The notes: generated by a model not told the origin, from the sequence alone. DNA of 64,000 bases from G965222505 sp965222505 (GCA_965222505.1 OZ244956.1:744001-808000), one strand, 5' to 3'. Numbered from the stretch's first letter, positions 43,404 through 52,377 are shown. Made by a program: numbers and translations.

Positions 43404-44492
43404 ATGGCCGACCTGTCACCGCCTGTGGCTCCCCCCCCTGCTGATGCCTCCGCGTCAGCTCTGCCCGGCTGGTCGATATCGCGCCTTTTCATTTCGCTGG
43501 CGCTAAGCCTGGGCGTACTGGTCTTGATCGGGTATTACACCTATGAGCCCGGCATACTGGATACCATTGCCCGGTCGTTGCGCCCTATGTGGCTACTGGG
43601 GGCCGGTATGCTGCTGCTGTTGCAGGTCTTGCTGAGTTCTTATCGGCTGCGGTACATTTCCCACAACCACCTTCACTTCTCTGAAGCAGTCCGTGGGCAG
43701 ATCATGTGGGATTTTTCGTCCAATGTGACCCCTTCCGTCATTGGGGGAGCCCCATTTGCCGCGCTGTTCATTGCCAAGGATACCAACCGGCAAGTGGGTG
43801 AAATCACGGCCATCATGCTGTTTGCCATGCTGATGGATCAGGTCTGGTTTTCCATGGCCATTCCTATGTTGTTCGGCGCTTCGTTTTTCGTCGACATCTA
43901 CCCGGACTCGATGGGCCACCTGGGGACCGGGATGTTTGCCACCTATTTTGTCATCATGCTCCTCTGGATCAGCCTGTTTGCCTACGCAACCCTGATCCAC
44001 CCCGATTGGGCACAACGTCTCGTCCATAAGCTCTTCGACCTGAAGTTCTTGCGTCGGTTTCAGGAACGGGCCAATCGGGAGATGATCAACTGGCGAGAAC
44101 GGGCGGTGATGCTACGCGCCCAACCCCCCCGGTTTTTTGCGACGGGGGTGTTGCTTTCAGCGGGGGTATGGACATGCCGGTACCTCGTGCTGTTGTGCAT
44201 CGTACGGAGTGTACATCCTGGCTTGGAAATCGTCCAGTTTTTCTTCCGATCTGTGGCGATGTTGCTGGGGGCACTCATTCTGCCCACACCAGGTGGGGCA
44301 GGCGGCATCGAGGGCATGTATGTCCTCTTTCTCGGGGAGTTGATGCCCAAGGCCGTGGTAGCCCCTACGTTGTTGCTCTGGCGGATGGTGGGCTATTACC
44401 TGTTCCTGGCACTGGGCATTGTGATTTCGGCACAGATCGTACGGAAGACTATGCAACGACGTCGGCAGACTCCGGTATTTCCACACCCGTAA
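43404..44492 (+). CDS. lysylphosphatidylglycerol synthase-type transmembrane (flippase-like) protein
   Basis: A 362-residue polytopic membrane protein with seven or eight helices, e.g. LFISLALSLGVLVLIGYYTY, LGAGMLLLLQVLLSSYRLRY and LGALILPTPGGAGGIEGMYV. The last is the P-x-P-G-G-x-G-x-x-E signature of the UPF0104/LPG synthase TM family. These proteins flip or handle lipids but this one lacks the catalytic synthetase domain, so it may be a lipid flippase. Its 3' end overlaps the convergent antiporter gene by 44 bp. Confidence 0.88.
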   Translation: MADLSPPVAPPPADASASALPGWSISRLFISLALSLGVLVLIGYYTYEPGILDTIARSLRPMWLLGAGMLLLLQVLLSSYRLRYISHNHLHFSEAVRGQIMWDFSSNVTPSVIGGAPFAALFIAKDTNRQVGEITAIMLFAMLMDQVWFSMAIPMLFGASFFVDIYPDSMGHLGTGMFATYFVIMLLWISLFAYATLIHPDWAQRLVHKLFDLKFLRRFQERANREMINWRERAVMLRAQPPRFFATGVLLSAGVWTCRYLVLLCIVRSVHPGLEIVQFFFRSVAMLLGALILPTPGGAGGIEGMYVLFLGELMPKAVVAPTLLLWRMVGYYLFLALGIVISAQIVRKTMQRRRQTPVFPHP

Positions 44493-46266
44493 TATAGACC
44501 AGTTTGTCGCCGGGCATCATGGCCGGATCAACACCGTCTCCGGTAAAGATCTCGACCCCTTTGTTTTCATGGATGAGGAAGAGGGGGAGGCTTTTGCCTT
44601 CAGCCTCTATGAATTTAGCATAGGAAAAGCCCTCATCAACCACCAGGGTCTCAACGACTGCTCCATGCAGGAATATTTCTTCGAGTTCAGAAAAGCTCAG
44701 TCCAAACAGAAGCCGGCCACGAAGGTGTTGGGAGAGTTCTTTGCCCTTCGGCCCCGATTGCCCCAACTGGAACACCTCCTCCCGCCCGAACACTTCAGCA
44801 AATTGCAAGGCGGCCAGTGCATTGACCTCATCATTCGGTGTCAAGGCCAGCAGCCGGCCAATGCCGCCGAGGTTAATGTCATCTGCGATGCCTTCTTCGA
44901 GCACATTGCCCTGTTCCGCCGGAAGTCCGGCGGCTCGGGCCTTCTTAATATGGTTACGGTTAGTATCCAGGAGCAAGACATCCACCTTGTTCGCTTTAAG
45001 CACCTGCCCCATCTCGATCACCCAGTCGGTTGCCCCCACCAGCAATAAGCCCTGCGGTTTTGCCTGTGCAATCCCCATGCGCCGTGCCAATGGCCCCAGG
45101 GAGAGCCCGTATATCATCACCGTACCCACAATGACGAAAAAGATCACAGGGGCCAGGGCCGCAGCCTCTTGTGGAAAAAGCTCTTCCAACCGAAAACCAA
45201 ACAGGGATGCCACAGCAGCCGCAACGATTCCGCGAGGAGCCAACCAGGACAAAAATAGTTTTTCCTTCCGCGTTACGTTGGTTCCTCGGGCCGAGATCCA
45301 TACGGCAATGGGCCGCACCACCAGCATCAAGGAAACCAAAAAGAGTACCGTCCGAAAGTTGATGTATCGAATATCGGCCAGGTCCAGCCGGGCACTGAGC
45401 AGGATAAACAGGATGCCAATTAGAAGTACCCCAATGTCTTCCTTAAACTTGGTGAGCCGGTGTACATCAATAATGTTCTGGTTGGCCATGCCAATGCCCA
45501 TCAGGGTCGTAGCCAGAAGACCGGTTTCATGCTGAAGCATATCGGCTACGGCAAACACCAGGACCACAATCATAAGGGCCATTGCATTTTGCAAATACTC
45601 TGGAATGAGCCGGTACCGCAGCATGAGGATGAGCATGGCCCCCCCGGCCACCGCCGTTCCTACTCCAATCACAATCACCCGCAGCAACCCCTCCAGTTCA
45701 TAACCAATGGTGGTGCCCACACTCCCTGAGGGTTCACTGAGCAGAATAACCCCTTCCAGCACCAGCACCGCCAACACGGCCCCAATGGGGTCAATGGTAA
45801 TGCCTTCCCACCGGGCAATAGTACTGACCCGTCCGCGGGGCCGAATGTCCCGCAACAAGGGGATAACCACTGTTGGCCCCGTGACCGTCAAAATGGCCCC
45901 AATGACGGTGGCTACCTCCCACCCGAAGCCAATGATGTAATGCGCGGCCAACGTGGCCAGTACCCACGTTACCAAAACCCCGAGGGTAATCAGGTTGATG
46001 ACGATTTTGCCCACTTCCCGAAAATCGTCCATACGCAGACTCAAGCCTCCCTCAAACAGAATGATACCGACCGAGAGCGACACAATCGGAAACAGCACCG
46101 GCCCCAGAATCTGGTCTGGGTCCAGTAACCCCATCAATGGACCGGCCAAAAAGCCGAAACCGAGCAGGAGCAGAATGGAGGGAATGTTGAAGCGCCAGGC
46201 CAACCACTGTGCGCTCACGCCCAGGATCAGGATGCTGGCAATGCCAAAGAGTAACGATTCAGACAA
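44449..46266 (-). CDS. cation:proton antiporter with TrkA-type regulatory domains
   Basis: A 605-residue CPA1-type Na+/H+ or K+/H+ exchanger. The first 390 residues hold about 12 helices, with FEGGLSLRMDDFREVGK, VIGAILTVTGPTVVIPLLRD and IGAVLAVLVLEGVILL. A TrkA-N (RCK) domain follows (GLLLVGATDWVIEMGQVLKA; LLDTNRNHIKKARAAGLPAE) and then a TrkA-C domain (VVETLVVDEGFSYAKFIEAE). Ligand-gated ion antiport at the inner membrane is expected. The start codon is TTG at 46266; there is no ATG at a sensible place. The 44-bp tail-to-tail overlap with the flippase-like gene means both C-termini are constrained by the same DNA. Confidence 0.9.
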   Translation of the reverse strand: MSESLLFGIASILILGVSAQWLAWRFNIPSILLLLGFGFLAGPLMGLLDPDQILGPVLFPIVSLSVGIILFEGGLSLRMDDFREVGKIVINLITLGVLVTWVLATLAAHYIIGFGWEVATVIGAILTVTGPTVVIPLLRDIRPRGRVSTIARWEGITIDPIGAVLAVLVLEGVILLSEPSGSVGTTIGYELEGLLRVIVIGVGTAVAGGAMLILMLRYRLIPEYLQNAMALMIVVLVFAVADMLQHETGLLATTLMGIGMANQNIIDVHRLTKFKEDIGVLLIGILFILLSARLDLADIRYINFRTVLFLVSLMLVVRPIAVWISARGTNVTRKEKLFLSWLAPRGIVAAAVASLFGFRLEELFPQEAAALAPVIFFVIVGTVMIYGLSLGPLARRMGIAQAKPQGLLLVGATDWVIEMGQVLKANKVDVLLLDTNRNHIKKARAAGLPAEQGNVLEEGIADDINLGGIGRLLALTPNDEVNALAALQFAEVFGREEVFQLGQSGPKGKELSQHLRGRLLFGLSFSELEEIFLHGAVVETLVVDEGFSYAKFIEAEGKSLPLFLIHENKGVEIFTGDGVDPAMMPGDKLVYITGVEIPESADVVA

Positions 46267-46907
46267 TGGAGATTAGGGTTTAGAGCGTAGTGACATAAAT
46301 ATTGAAGGATGGGATCGCTCGAAATGGGATTGCCGTGTCAGGGCCGTTGGCCCTTCCTCGCAATGACCACGTGTTTTGAATGTCATTGTACTTAGGATGT
46401 AATGCAGAAGGGAATTAACATACTACAACCTTCTGGTATAGACAACCCTTGAAGGGAACAAGGGCCACCTCATCTTAAAGCTGGAACACTTTTTCCAAGT
46501 AGCTATTGCCCCATCGCCAATCAAAACCCCACATTCACCCCGGCCAACCGGGTCCGCCCTGGGGCTGGCATCACGCATCTGTGTTGCCGGTAAAATCCCC
46601 CGGCCCCGCGAAAGAGGGGCTGTCCTTTTCGATGTTTGGGCGCGGGTCCACCCCTTCAACCCCTGATTCGCATTTTAAGGAAACGTCTGTCAGATGGAGC
46701 CGCCAACTTGTCAACGCGAGCGTATGCAAGGTACGTCATTCCTTCAGACCATCTGCGCCAGGTTTTCAGCGGATACGCCATCTTTTCGGAGACCGTACGC
46801 AAGCCTGGCAGAGTGCACGCCTTGGCATACCCCTTGATACCTAAGGGGTCAAAACACAACCGAATTTTTTCACCCTACCCTATCACAAACCTATTATTAA
46901 CAGAGCC
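46267..46907. other. long intergenic region before hsp20
   Basis: About 640 bp between the antiporter start and hsp20. Contains a REP-like palindrome (46326-46367) and several GC-rich hairpins (for example CCCCGGCCAACCGGG-type near 46538). Open frames on both strands have unnatural amino-acid composition and no start context. No CIRCE-type element was found. The hsp20 promoter must lie here. Confidence 0.45.
46326..46367. repeat. REP-like palindromic element
   Basis: GGGATTGCC at the left and GGTCATTGCG on the opposite strand at the right bracket the inverted pair GGGCC/GGCCC with a short loop. The GTCATTGCGAGG...GCAATCCC pattern is a widely scattered bacterial palindromic repeat. Confidence 0.6.
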
Positions 46908-47342
46908 ATGACGAAATTAGCCCGTTATAACCCAAGCCGTGCCCTCTTCCACAGCGACTTTGACCGCTTCATCGAAAACTTCTTCCCCAATGTGGCCCAT
47001 GCGGCCGGCGAAGCCACCCCGTGGCAACCCCGCGTTGAGTTGTCCGAAAACAAATCGGCCTACGTGGTTTCTGCCGACCTGCCGGGCATCGCCAAAGAAG
47101 ACGTCACGATTAACTTTGAAAACAACGTCCTGACGATCAGCGGCGAGCGGGTGGAAGCGAAGGAAGATGAAGGTACCACCTACTTCCGTAGCGAGCGCGT
47201 CTACGGCAGCTTCTCGCGGTCATTCACCTTCCCCAAAGGCATTGATGTCAACAACATCCATGCGGCCTTTGAAAACGGTGTCCTGACGATTTCCATCCCA
47301 AAATCCAAAGAAGTCATGCCGCGCAAAATTGAAATCGCCTGA
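46908..47342 (+). CDS. Hsp20/alpha-crystallin small heat-shock protein
   Basis: The product is 144 residues. It has an N-terminal arm (LARYNPSRALFHSDFDRFIE), then the alpha-crystallin domain from about residue 42 (WQPRVELSENKSAYVVSADL; PGIAKEDVTINFENNVLTIS; FSRSFTFPKGIDVNNIHAAF; ENGVLTISIPKSKE), including the G-V-L-T-I motif. The C-terminal I-x-I/V motif is IEIA at the very end. It is an ATP-independent holdase for unfolding proteins. A strong terminator follows. Confidence 0.95.
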   Translation: MTKLARYNPSRALFHSDFDRFIENFFPNVAHAAGEATPWQPRVELSENKSAYVVSADLPGIAKEDVTINFENNVLTISGERVEAKEDEGTTYFRSERVYGSFSRSFTFPKGIDVNNIHAAFENGVLTISIPKSKEVMPRKIEIA

Positions 47343-47402
47343 CGCAGCAGCAGGCAAACAGGGTGTAACCGCACCCTTTATTGAGGCATCTCAACCTCTG
47401 CA

Positions 47403-47446
47403 GAACCAGGCGTGTGTGCTCCGGCGCACACGCCTGGTTTATTTAA
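47403..47446. terminator. strong bidirectional terminator between hsp20 and the esterase gene
   Basis: AACCAGGCGTGTGTGC and GCGCACACGCCTGGTT form a 15- to 16-bp stem with a 4-nt loop, flanked by TTTATTT on the plus side. The gene on the other strand ends at 47456, 10 bp away, so it likely serves both convergent genes. Confidence 0.85.
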
Positions 47447-47455
47447 ATACACGCC

Positions 47456-48304
47456 CTAACGCCCATTTCTCAGGAAGAATGCGCCTATGGTTTCGTTGGC
47501 ATGCATGGGCCAGGTGTGGGTGCCCCCCTGGATGGCGTAGAGGTTAACCTCGGCAGCACAGTTGTTGAAAACCGAACGCTGAACGGAAAGATCGTCCTCC
47601 GGCTCGGCTACTTCGCGTGTGGGTGCGGCATCGCATCCATTCAGGTTGGCCCAGACGGCGACTGTTGAATCAATGGGCAGTCGTCCCCCCGCATTGGTAC
47701 CAGCTCCGACCCAGGGAAAAGCCGGATCTTCCGTGCCGATCATTTGAATGAAAGCAACGGGTTGCTCCGGCGCGCACGTTTCGACCAACGCTGGCGTCAT
47801 GGATGAGGCAACGGCTGCGATCCCCGCAAAGGTATTGGACAGGCTACATCCCATACGGTAGGCCATCCAGCCCCCCGCCGAAAACCCGAGCGCATACACC
47901 CGATTCGGGTCAATGTTAAAATCGGCGGAGACCTTGTTGACGGCTTTTCGCATAAAGTCTACATCATCGACACCCCGAAAATCATCCTGGGTACAGGCAC
48001 ACCCCGGTGCCCAATCGTCCAGGCTGTTGGGATAGGCAATGAGTATGCCTTCCTGTTCTGCCAAATCATCCAACTTGGTTGACACCCGCATGCCGAGGCT
48101 GCTGCCTGGACTGCCATGAAAGGCCACCATCAACGGCGCAGGCGCAGCGGCCTGATAAGAGGCCGGGACGTACAACTCAAAGTTGCGTAACCTTCCATCA
48201 ATGGAAAGCGTGATGTATAGCTCCTGCGGTTCCAGCTCAGGCGTAGCACTACATCCCAAACCCAATACCAAAAGTCCGGCAAGCATGTATCGGTGATACA
48301 TCAT
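47456..48304 (-). CDS. LpqC/PHB depolymerase-like esterase lipoprotein
   Basis: A 282-residue alpha/beta hydrolase lipoprotein. Lipobox VLGLGC at about residue 18. Seen are APLMVAFHGSPGSSLGMRVS (oxyanion), ALGFSAGGWMAYRMGCSLSN with the G-x-S-x-G nucleophile, VAFIQMIGTEDPAFPWVGAG and GGTHTWPMHANETIGAFFL with the catalytic His. The sequence belongs to the PHB-depolymerase/LpqC (feruloyl esterase-like) family. Cys residues near CACTQDDFRGVDDVDF suggest disulfides. The substrate is an ester at the cell surface or in the periplasm, not further defined. Confidence 0.86.
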   Translation of the reverse strand: MMYHRYMLAGLLVLGLGCSATPELEPQELYITLSIDGRLRNFELYVPASYQAAAPAPLMVAFHGSPGSSLGMRVSTKLDDLAEQEGILIAYPNSLDDWAPGCACTQDDFRGVDDVDFMRKAVNKVSADFNIDPNRVYALGFSAGGWMAYRMGCSLSNTFAGIAAVASSMTPALVETCAPEQPVAFIQMIGTEDPAFPWVGAGTNAGGRLPIDSTVAVWANLNGCDAAPTREVAEPEDDLSVQRSVFNNCAAEVNLYAIQGGTHTWPMHANETIGAFFLRNGR

Positions 48305-48702
48305 TCAAAAATACGTAAGGCATAGATCAACATAGACCTCCATAGTATCAACTCATTTCCTGAAATGAAAGGCATAGATCATAGCCTTTTCATATTTCAC
48401 CTCAGGCGCAAAGTCGACAGGTTTCGCGGGTTGCCACATTCCCATTCCGCTTGTATGAATCACATAGAACACTTGTCGGCTTTCCTGCCTGCACTTGTTA
48501 TGTTTCTTTGAAGGATACCGCCACCAGATGTATGCGCTCCTCTACGTACTTGCTATACATCCTTGATTCACTTGTTCTTTCCCGAGCATTGGCCATTACT
48601 GCAATTCAGACTAATTATAAATTTAAGTCGATAAAAAACAAATGACTATCGAAACAGTTAAATAGACCATTGAACTTCACACTTTTGCTTCCCGGTTCCT
48701 TT
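48305..48702. other. AT-rich intergenic region
   Basis: About 400 bp, visibly lower in GC than its surroundings. A direct repeat AAGGCATAGATCA occurs near 48308 and 48368. No coding frame or RNA gene was recognised. It lies upstream of the chimeric efflux ORF and may mark rearranged DNA. Confidence 0.4.
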
Positions 48703-50154
48703 ATGATGGCACCTGTTCCGGCCTACTGCCTGCCGCATTTTTCGGCCCTCCTTTTGTTCTTGCTGGCTTTAACACCCATTGCCTGTACGGACGCTCCAGC
48801 GCCTGATGCCGATGCCGCCAGCGAAACCCTTCCGCCATCAATTGCACCGTCTGCCTCTGCCGATGTGGTGTATGTTTCATTAACCTCACAGCAAGCCGAC
48901 GATCTGCGCATTGCAACCCGGACCGTGGAGACGCAACCCATTGCCTATCCAGTCGAGATTCCGGGTGAGGTGCACCCGGACCCGGACCACTTTGCACGGG
49001 TCAGCGCGCCGATTGGGGGGCGCGTAACCCGGATTTATGCCCATGAAGGCGAGGCCGTCCGGCGCGGAGCGCCCCTGCTCACGCTTGAAAGCCTGGAATA
49101 TGCCAGTCTGGTGGCGGACTATCTACAGGCCCACGCGGAAACCCGTTTTCAACAACGCGATGTAGAACGGCTCCAGGTCCTCACCGAAAAGCGCATCGCA
49201 CCCCAGAGTAAATTTGAACGCGCCCTCGCCGACCGGGATCGGGCGAAGGCCGCCGAGCAAGCCGCCCTGGCCCGCTTGCAAGCCCTTGGACTCCCGACCC
49301 AAACCATCGCTGCGTGGCAGTCTGATTCTACCGCCAACCAACGGCCTTTCCTGACGGTCTATGCCCCCATTTCCGGCAAAATCGATGCCCACCTGATTGA
49401 TCTCGGCCAGGCAGTATCCACCTACGAAGAACTTCTTACGCTGATAAACCCCGTCAAAGTCTTGATCAAAGGGTTTGCGGCACCGCAAGATGCGGGCCTG
49501 CTAAGCGTCGGTAGCCCGGTTACCGTCACCGGTGGCCCCGCCGGGGCCCAACTTGAAGCCCGAATCACCTCCATCAATCCGGCTATAGATGTTGAAAACC
49601 GGGCCGTTCCCCTGAATATCGAGACCACAACTGTGCAAAATTGGCCCGACCTCCAGCGGTTTAATCACACCCTGGATGCCGCCCAATTCGGCATTCGCGC
49701 GGCCCGCAGTTCCTTGATCCCCGGCTTGCAAGTAGAGGTCTTCCGTCAGGATTTTGGGACCGGCTATGACTTCTCCGGTTTTCAGGTTGGATTGAAGGTT
49801 CCGCTCTGGTGGCAAAACTACCGGGGCCGCCTCCGGTTGGCCCAGGCCGAATTTAACGCCGAACAGGCCCGGCGTGCTGCCGTACGGCTCACCGTCAACC
49901 AGGCGTTTGAAGAGGCCTGGCAACAGTACAAGACGAGCCACGCCAACATCGAACGGTATCAACAAATGGTGCAGGCCCACTCGGACACCCTGCTCGCCCT
50001 TACACAGGAAGGCTATACCGCAGGCGAAGTGGATCTGATTACCCTGCTCGATACCCAGCGGACCTACCTTGCCAGCCGTCGGCGCTACGTCCGAACCTTA
50101 CGGGATTACCTCAAGAGCCTGGCCACCCTGGAGCGTTTCAGACAAGTGCGTTGA
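48703..50154 (+). CDS. chimeric efflux protein: RND adaptor front fused to TolC-type back
   Basis: A 483-residue ORF. It has a lipoprotein signal (LLLFLLALTPIAC). Residues about 50-300 are a CusB/HlyD-type periplasmic adaptor: FARVSAPIGGRVTRIYAHEG (lipoyl half), coiled coil TRFQQRDVERLQVLTEKRIA, second lipoyl half LTVYAPISGKIDAHLIDLGQ and barrel INPVKVLIKGFAAPQDAG. At about residue 305-315 the adaptor stops and LQRFNHTLDAAQFGIRAARS onward (SLIPGLQVEVFRQDFGTGYD; QVGLKVPLWWQNYRG; LTQEGYTAGEVDLITLLDTQ; RTYLASRRRYVRTLRDYLKS) is the C-terminal half of a TolC/CusC-type channel. The RND pump usually encoded with these is absent. The frame is intact, but neither half is complete; probably a deletion product of a B-A-C efflux operon. 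ATG 48703 is used; a TTG lies at 48670. Confidence 0.78.
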   Translation: MMAPVPAYCLPHFSALLLFLLALTPIACTDAPAPDADAASETLPPSIAPSASADVVYVSLTSQQADDLRIATRTVETQPIAYPVEIPGEVHPDPDHFARVSAPIGGRVTRIYAHEGEAVRRGAPLLTLESLEYASLVADYLQAHAETRFQQRDVERLQVLTEKRIAPQSKFERALADRDRAKAAEQAALARLQALGLPTQTIAAWQSDSTANQRPFLTVYAPISGKIDAHLIDLGQAVSTYEELLTLINPVKVLIKGFAAPQDAGLLSVGSPVTVTGGPAGAQLEARITSINPAIDVENRAVPLNIETTTVQNWPDLQRFNHTLDAAQFGIRAARSSLIPGLQVEVFRQDFGTGYDFSGFQVGLKVPLWWQNYRGRLRLAQAEFNAEQARRAAVRLTVNQAFEEAWQQYKTSHANIERYQQMVQAHSDTLLALTQEGYTAGEVDLITLLDTQRTYLASRRRYVRTLRDYLKSLATLERFRQVR

Positions 50155-50163
50155 TCGAACCCC

Positions 50164-50260
50164 TTAGAGCCTATCCGAAGACCTGCTTCGTAGGCCAGAG
50201 TACAACGGCACGATTAGTGCAGCCGTGCGAAGCCCGGATTGAGGTTCGGATAGGCTCTAA
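50164..50260. mobile_element. 97-bp MITE-like element with 16-bp terminal inverted repeats
   Basis: TTAGAGCCTATCCGAA (50164-50179) and TTCGGATAGGCTCTAA (50245-50260) are perfect inverted copies around 65 bp without coding potential. TTA/TAA ends resemble short target duplications of IS5-like elements. The stop codon of the neighbouring minus-strand permease gene (50257-50259) lies inside the right arm. A structured terminator is the alternative reading. Confidence 0.6.
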
Positions 50261-52377
50261 ATGCCGAGCGTGCGTCCCCGTTTGAACCGACGGCGGATCT
50301 CGCCCAACACGGAAGGTTCACCGATGATGGTGACCCGATCATCCTGCTGAAGCATCGTATTGCCGCGCGGTACGATCATCTGATCTTCCCTTCGGATGAT
50401 CGCGACGAGGCAATTTTCAGGCAGGGCAATGTCTTTCAGGGATTTGCCGATGAGTTCGGCCGTGGGGTCGTTGGGATTCAAGAAAAGCGTCAGGTAGCGG
50501 GCTCCACCCAGCAGCAACTCCTTGAGGTGTGCCGTATTCCCGGCCCGGAGCCAGCGTTCGAGGAAACGTTCTTCGTCCATCCGATTGGCAAGCTGCGCCA
50601 ACATCCTGAGGTGCTGCCTGTGATCGGCTTCAGGACTGACCAGCAAAAAGACCGCGTGGACGGACTCTTCGGTTTCTGGTGCCAGATCCGAAACAACATC
50701 CAGTCCTTCCCGTGATCGGATCAAGACCAGCCGGGGTTGCTTGATGCCACTGATATGAAAATGCGGCAGGGCTGCGCCGTGTGAGACCGGTGTGGTGCCT
50801 CTGCGGGTGCCCAGACGTTCCTTCACTTCTTCGGCAGTGATGGGAAGTTGCTCGGACACGGCATGGGCCGCACGATGCAACACCTGTTCATAGGTCTCAT
50901 TGGCCTCAGCCTCGATCACATGGGCCTTGGCAACCACTTCATCGAAAGGATCTTCTTGCCGTAAACCCTTTTCTTTCAGAATGGTCCGAAACTCCCGGTC
51001 CAGACCTTCATATTGCGATTGCCCCAGCCGCTGGAACCAGTGGTAGATGGCCCCATCCCGGACCACATGCGCACGGGCATAGCGGTAGTACCAGATCAGA
51101 CAGAACAAGACCACGCCGATCGTAAACAGAATCGCCAGCCATCCCATATAGAATATCAGGACCAGAGAGATCAGAATACCGGCGATTTGCATCCACGGAT
51201 ACAAGGGCGAGCGATAGCCGGGGTCATAGGAGCCGATATGACTCTCCCGCATCACGATTACGGCCAGGTTGACCAGCATAAAGATGAACAACTGAAACGC
51301 ACTGGCCAGTTTTGCAATGCCTTCTTCGTCCAGAATCAGGATAAACACGATCATCAGCGCCCCGGTGGCGAAGATCGACAGGGTCGGGGTGCGGAAACGC
51401 CCCAGGTTACTGAACGCTGCCGGCAGAAGCCGGTCCCGAGCCATAGCCAACGGATACCGTGATGCGGAAAGCACCCCGGCATTGCCGGTGGATGCGAAGG
51501 CCGCCAGCGCAGCAACGACAATCAGCAGCAAACCCAGGGAATCGGGGAGCCAGTTGAAAAAGACCTGGGCTGCCGAAGCGACCGGCGTAAGGTCTCCATG
51601 AAACGAGTCCGGATCAAGCACAGCCACCAGGATGAACACCCCGACGACGTAAATGATCGACGTGGAAACCAGAGAGAGGATCATCCCGAGCGGGATGTTA
51701 CGCTCCGGGTTTTCAACCTCCTCGGCCACGCTGGCTACTTTCGTCAACCCGGCATAGGAGACAAAGACAAAGCCGATGGTTGAAAGCAACCCTTCAAACC
51801 CCATTGGCATGAACGGGCTAAAACGAAAGCGGGTCAGGGCACGGGGTTGCTCGAAAACGATGGTGAACAGACCTTGCGCAATGAAAAACGTCAGCACCGT
51901 AAGCAAGATGATGACCAGCCAGCGCTGCAAGCCACTCGTTTCCTTGGCCCCGACGACGTTGATGGCGACGAATGCCACCGTTAAGGCAATGGCCACCGGC
52001 TTGACGGGCAGTTCGATAAAAAACGAGGCATAGGCTCCGATGCCAATGAGGGCAAATGCTGTTTTGAGGGTAAGCGCCAGGTAGGTGCCAAGTCCGCCGA
52101 TGGTCCCGAACATCGGGCCGAGACTCCGGTCGAGAAAATAGTACGTCCCTCCTGCCCGGGGCAGCGCCGTGCTCAATTCGGCCTTGCTAAACATGGCAGG
52201 CAGAATGAGAATCCCCGCAAACAGATAGGCCAACACCACGGCAGGCCCTGCTTTGGCTGCTGCCAGCCCCGGCAATAGAAAAAAGCCCGAACTGAACATC
52301 GCGCCAGTGCAAATGGCATAGACGTCGAAGAGATGTAATTCTTTCCTGAGGCGCTTGGCCTCCTTCAATTCAGGCAT
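50257..52377 (-). CDS. APC-family amino-acid permease with EIIA-like and TrkA-C domains
   Basis: The product is 706 residues. Residues 1 to about 450 form 12 helices of an APC-superfamily permease (FDVYAICTGAMFSSGFFLLP; FSKAELSTALPRAGGTYYFL; VEEVENPERNIPLGMI). About 485-625 form a PTS EIIA type-2 domain (PVSHGAALPHFHISGIKQPR) that keeps the candidate phospho-His. About 635-700 is a TrkA-C domain (LKDIALPENCLVAIIRREDQ; GNTMLQQDDRVTIIGEPSVL). The tails probably regulate transport by phosphorylation state or ligand. Amino acid or another small solute is moved with protons or sodium. The stop lies in the right arm of a MITE-like element, so the C-terminal few residues (GRTLGI) may have been set by its insertion. 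Confidence 0.88.
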   Translation of the reverse strand: MPELKEAKRLRKELHLFDVYAICTGAMFSSGFFLLPGLAAAKAGPAVVLAYLFAGILILPAMFSKAELSTALPRAGGTYYFLDRSLGPMFGTIGGLGTYLALTLKTAFALIGIGAYASFFIELPVKPVAIALTVAFVAINVVGAKETSGLQRWLVIILLTVLTFFIAQGLFTIVFEQPRALTRFRFSPFMPMGFEGLLSTIGFVFVSYAGLTKVASVAEEVENPERNIPLGMILSLVSTSIIYVVGVFILVAVLDPDSFHGDLTPVASAAQVFFNWLPDSLGLLLIVVAALAAFASTGNAGVLSASRYPLAMARDRLLPAAFSNLGRFRTPTLSIFATGALMIVFILILDEEGIAKLASAFQLFIFMLVNLAVIVMRESHIGSYDPGYRSPLYPWMQIAGILISLVLIFYMGWLAILFTIGVVLFCLIWYYRYARAHVVRDGAIYHWFQRLGQSQYEGLDREFRTILKEKGLRQEDPFDEVVAKAHVIEAEANETYEQVLHRAAHAVSEQLPITAEEVKERLGTRRGTTPVSHGAALPHFHISGIKQPRLVLIRSREGLDVVSDLAPETEESVHAVFLLVSPEADHRQHLRMLAQLANRMDEERFLERWLRAGNTAHLKELLLGGARYLTLFLNPNDPTAELIGKSLKDIALPENCLVAIIRREDQMIVPRGNTMLQQDDRVTIIGEPSVLGEIRRRFKRGRTLGI

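Noticed and set aside
46423..46659. Small minus-strand gene in the hsp20 upstream gap
   Set aside because: The 78-codon frame has unusual composition, no start context and overlaps GC-rich hairpins.
46600..46907. CIRCE element or sigma-32-type promoter of hsp20
   Set aside because: No TTAGCACTC-N9-GAGTGCTAA inverted repeat and no convincing -35/-10 pair was found.
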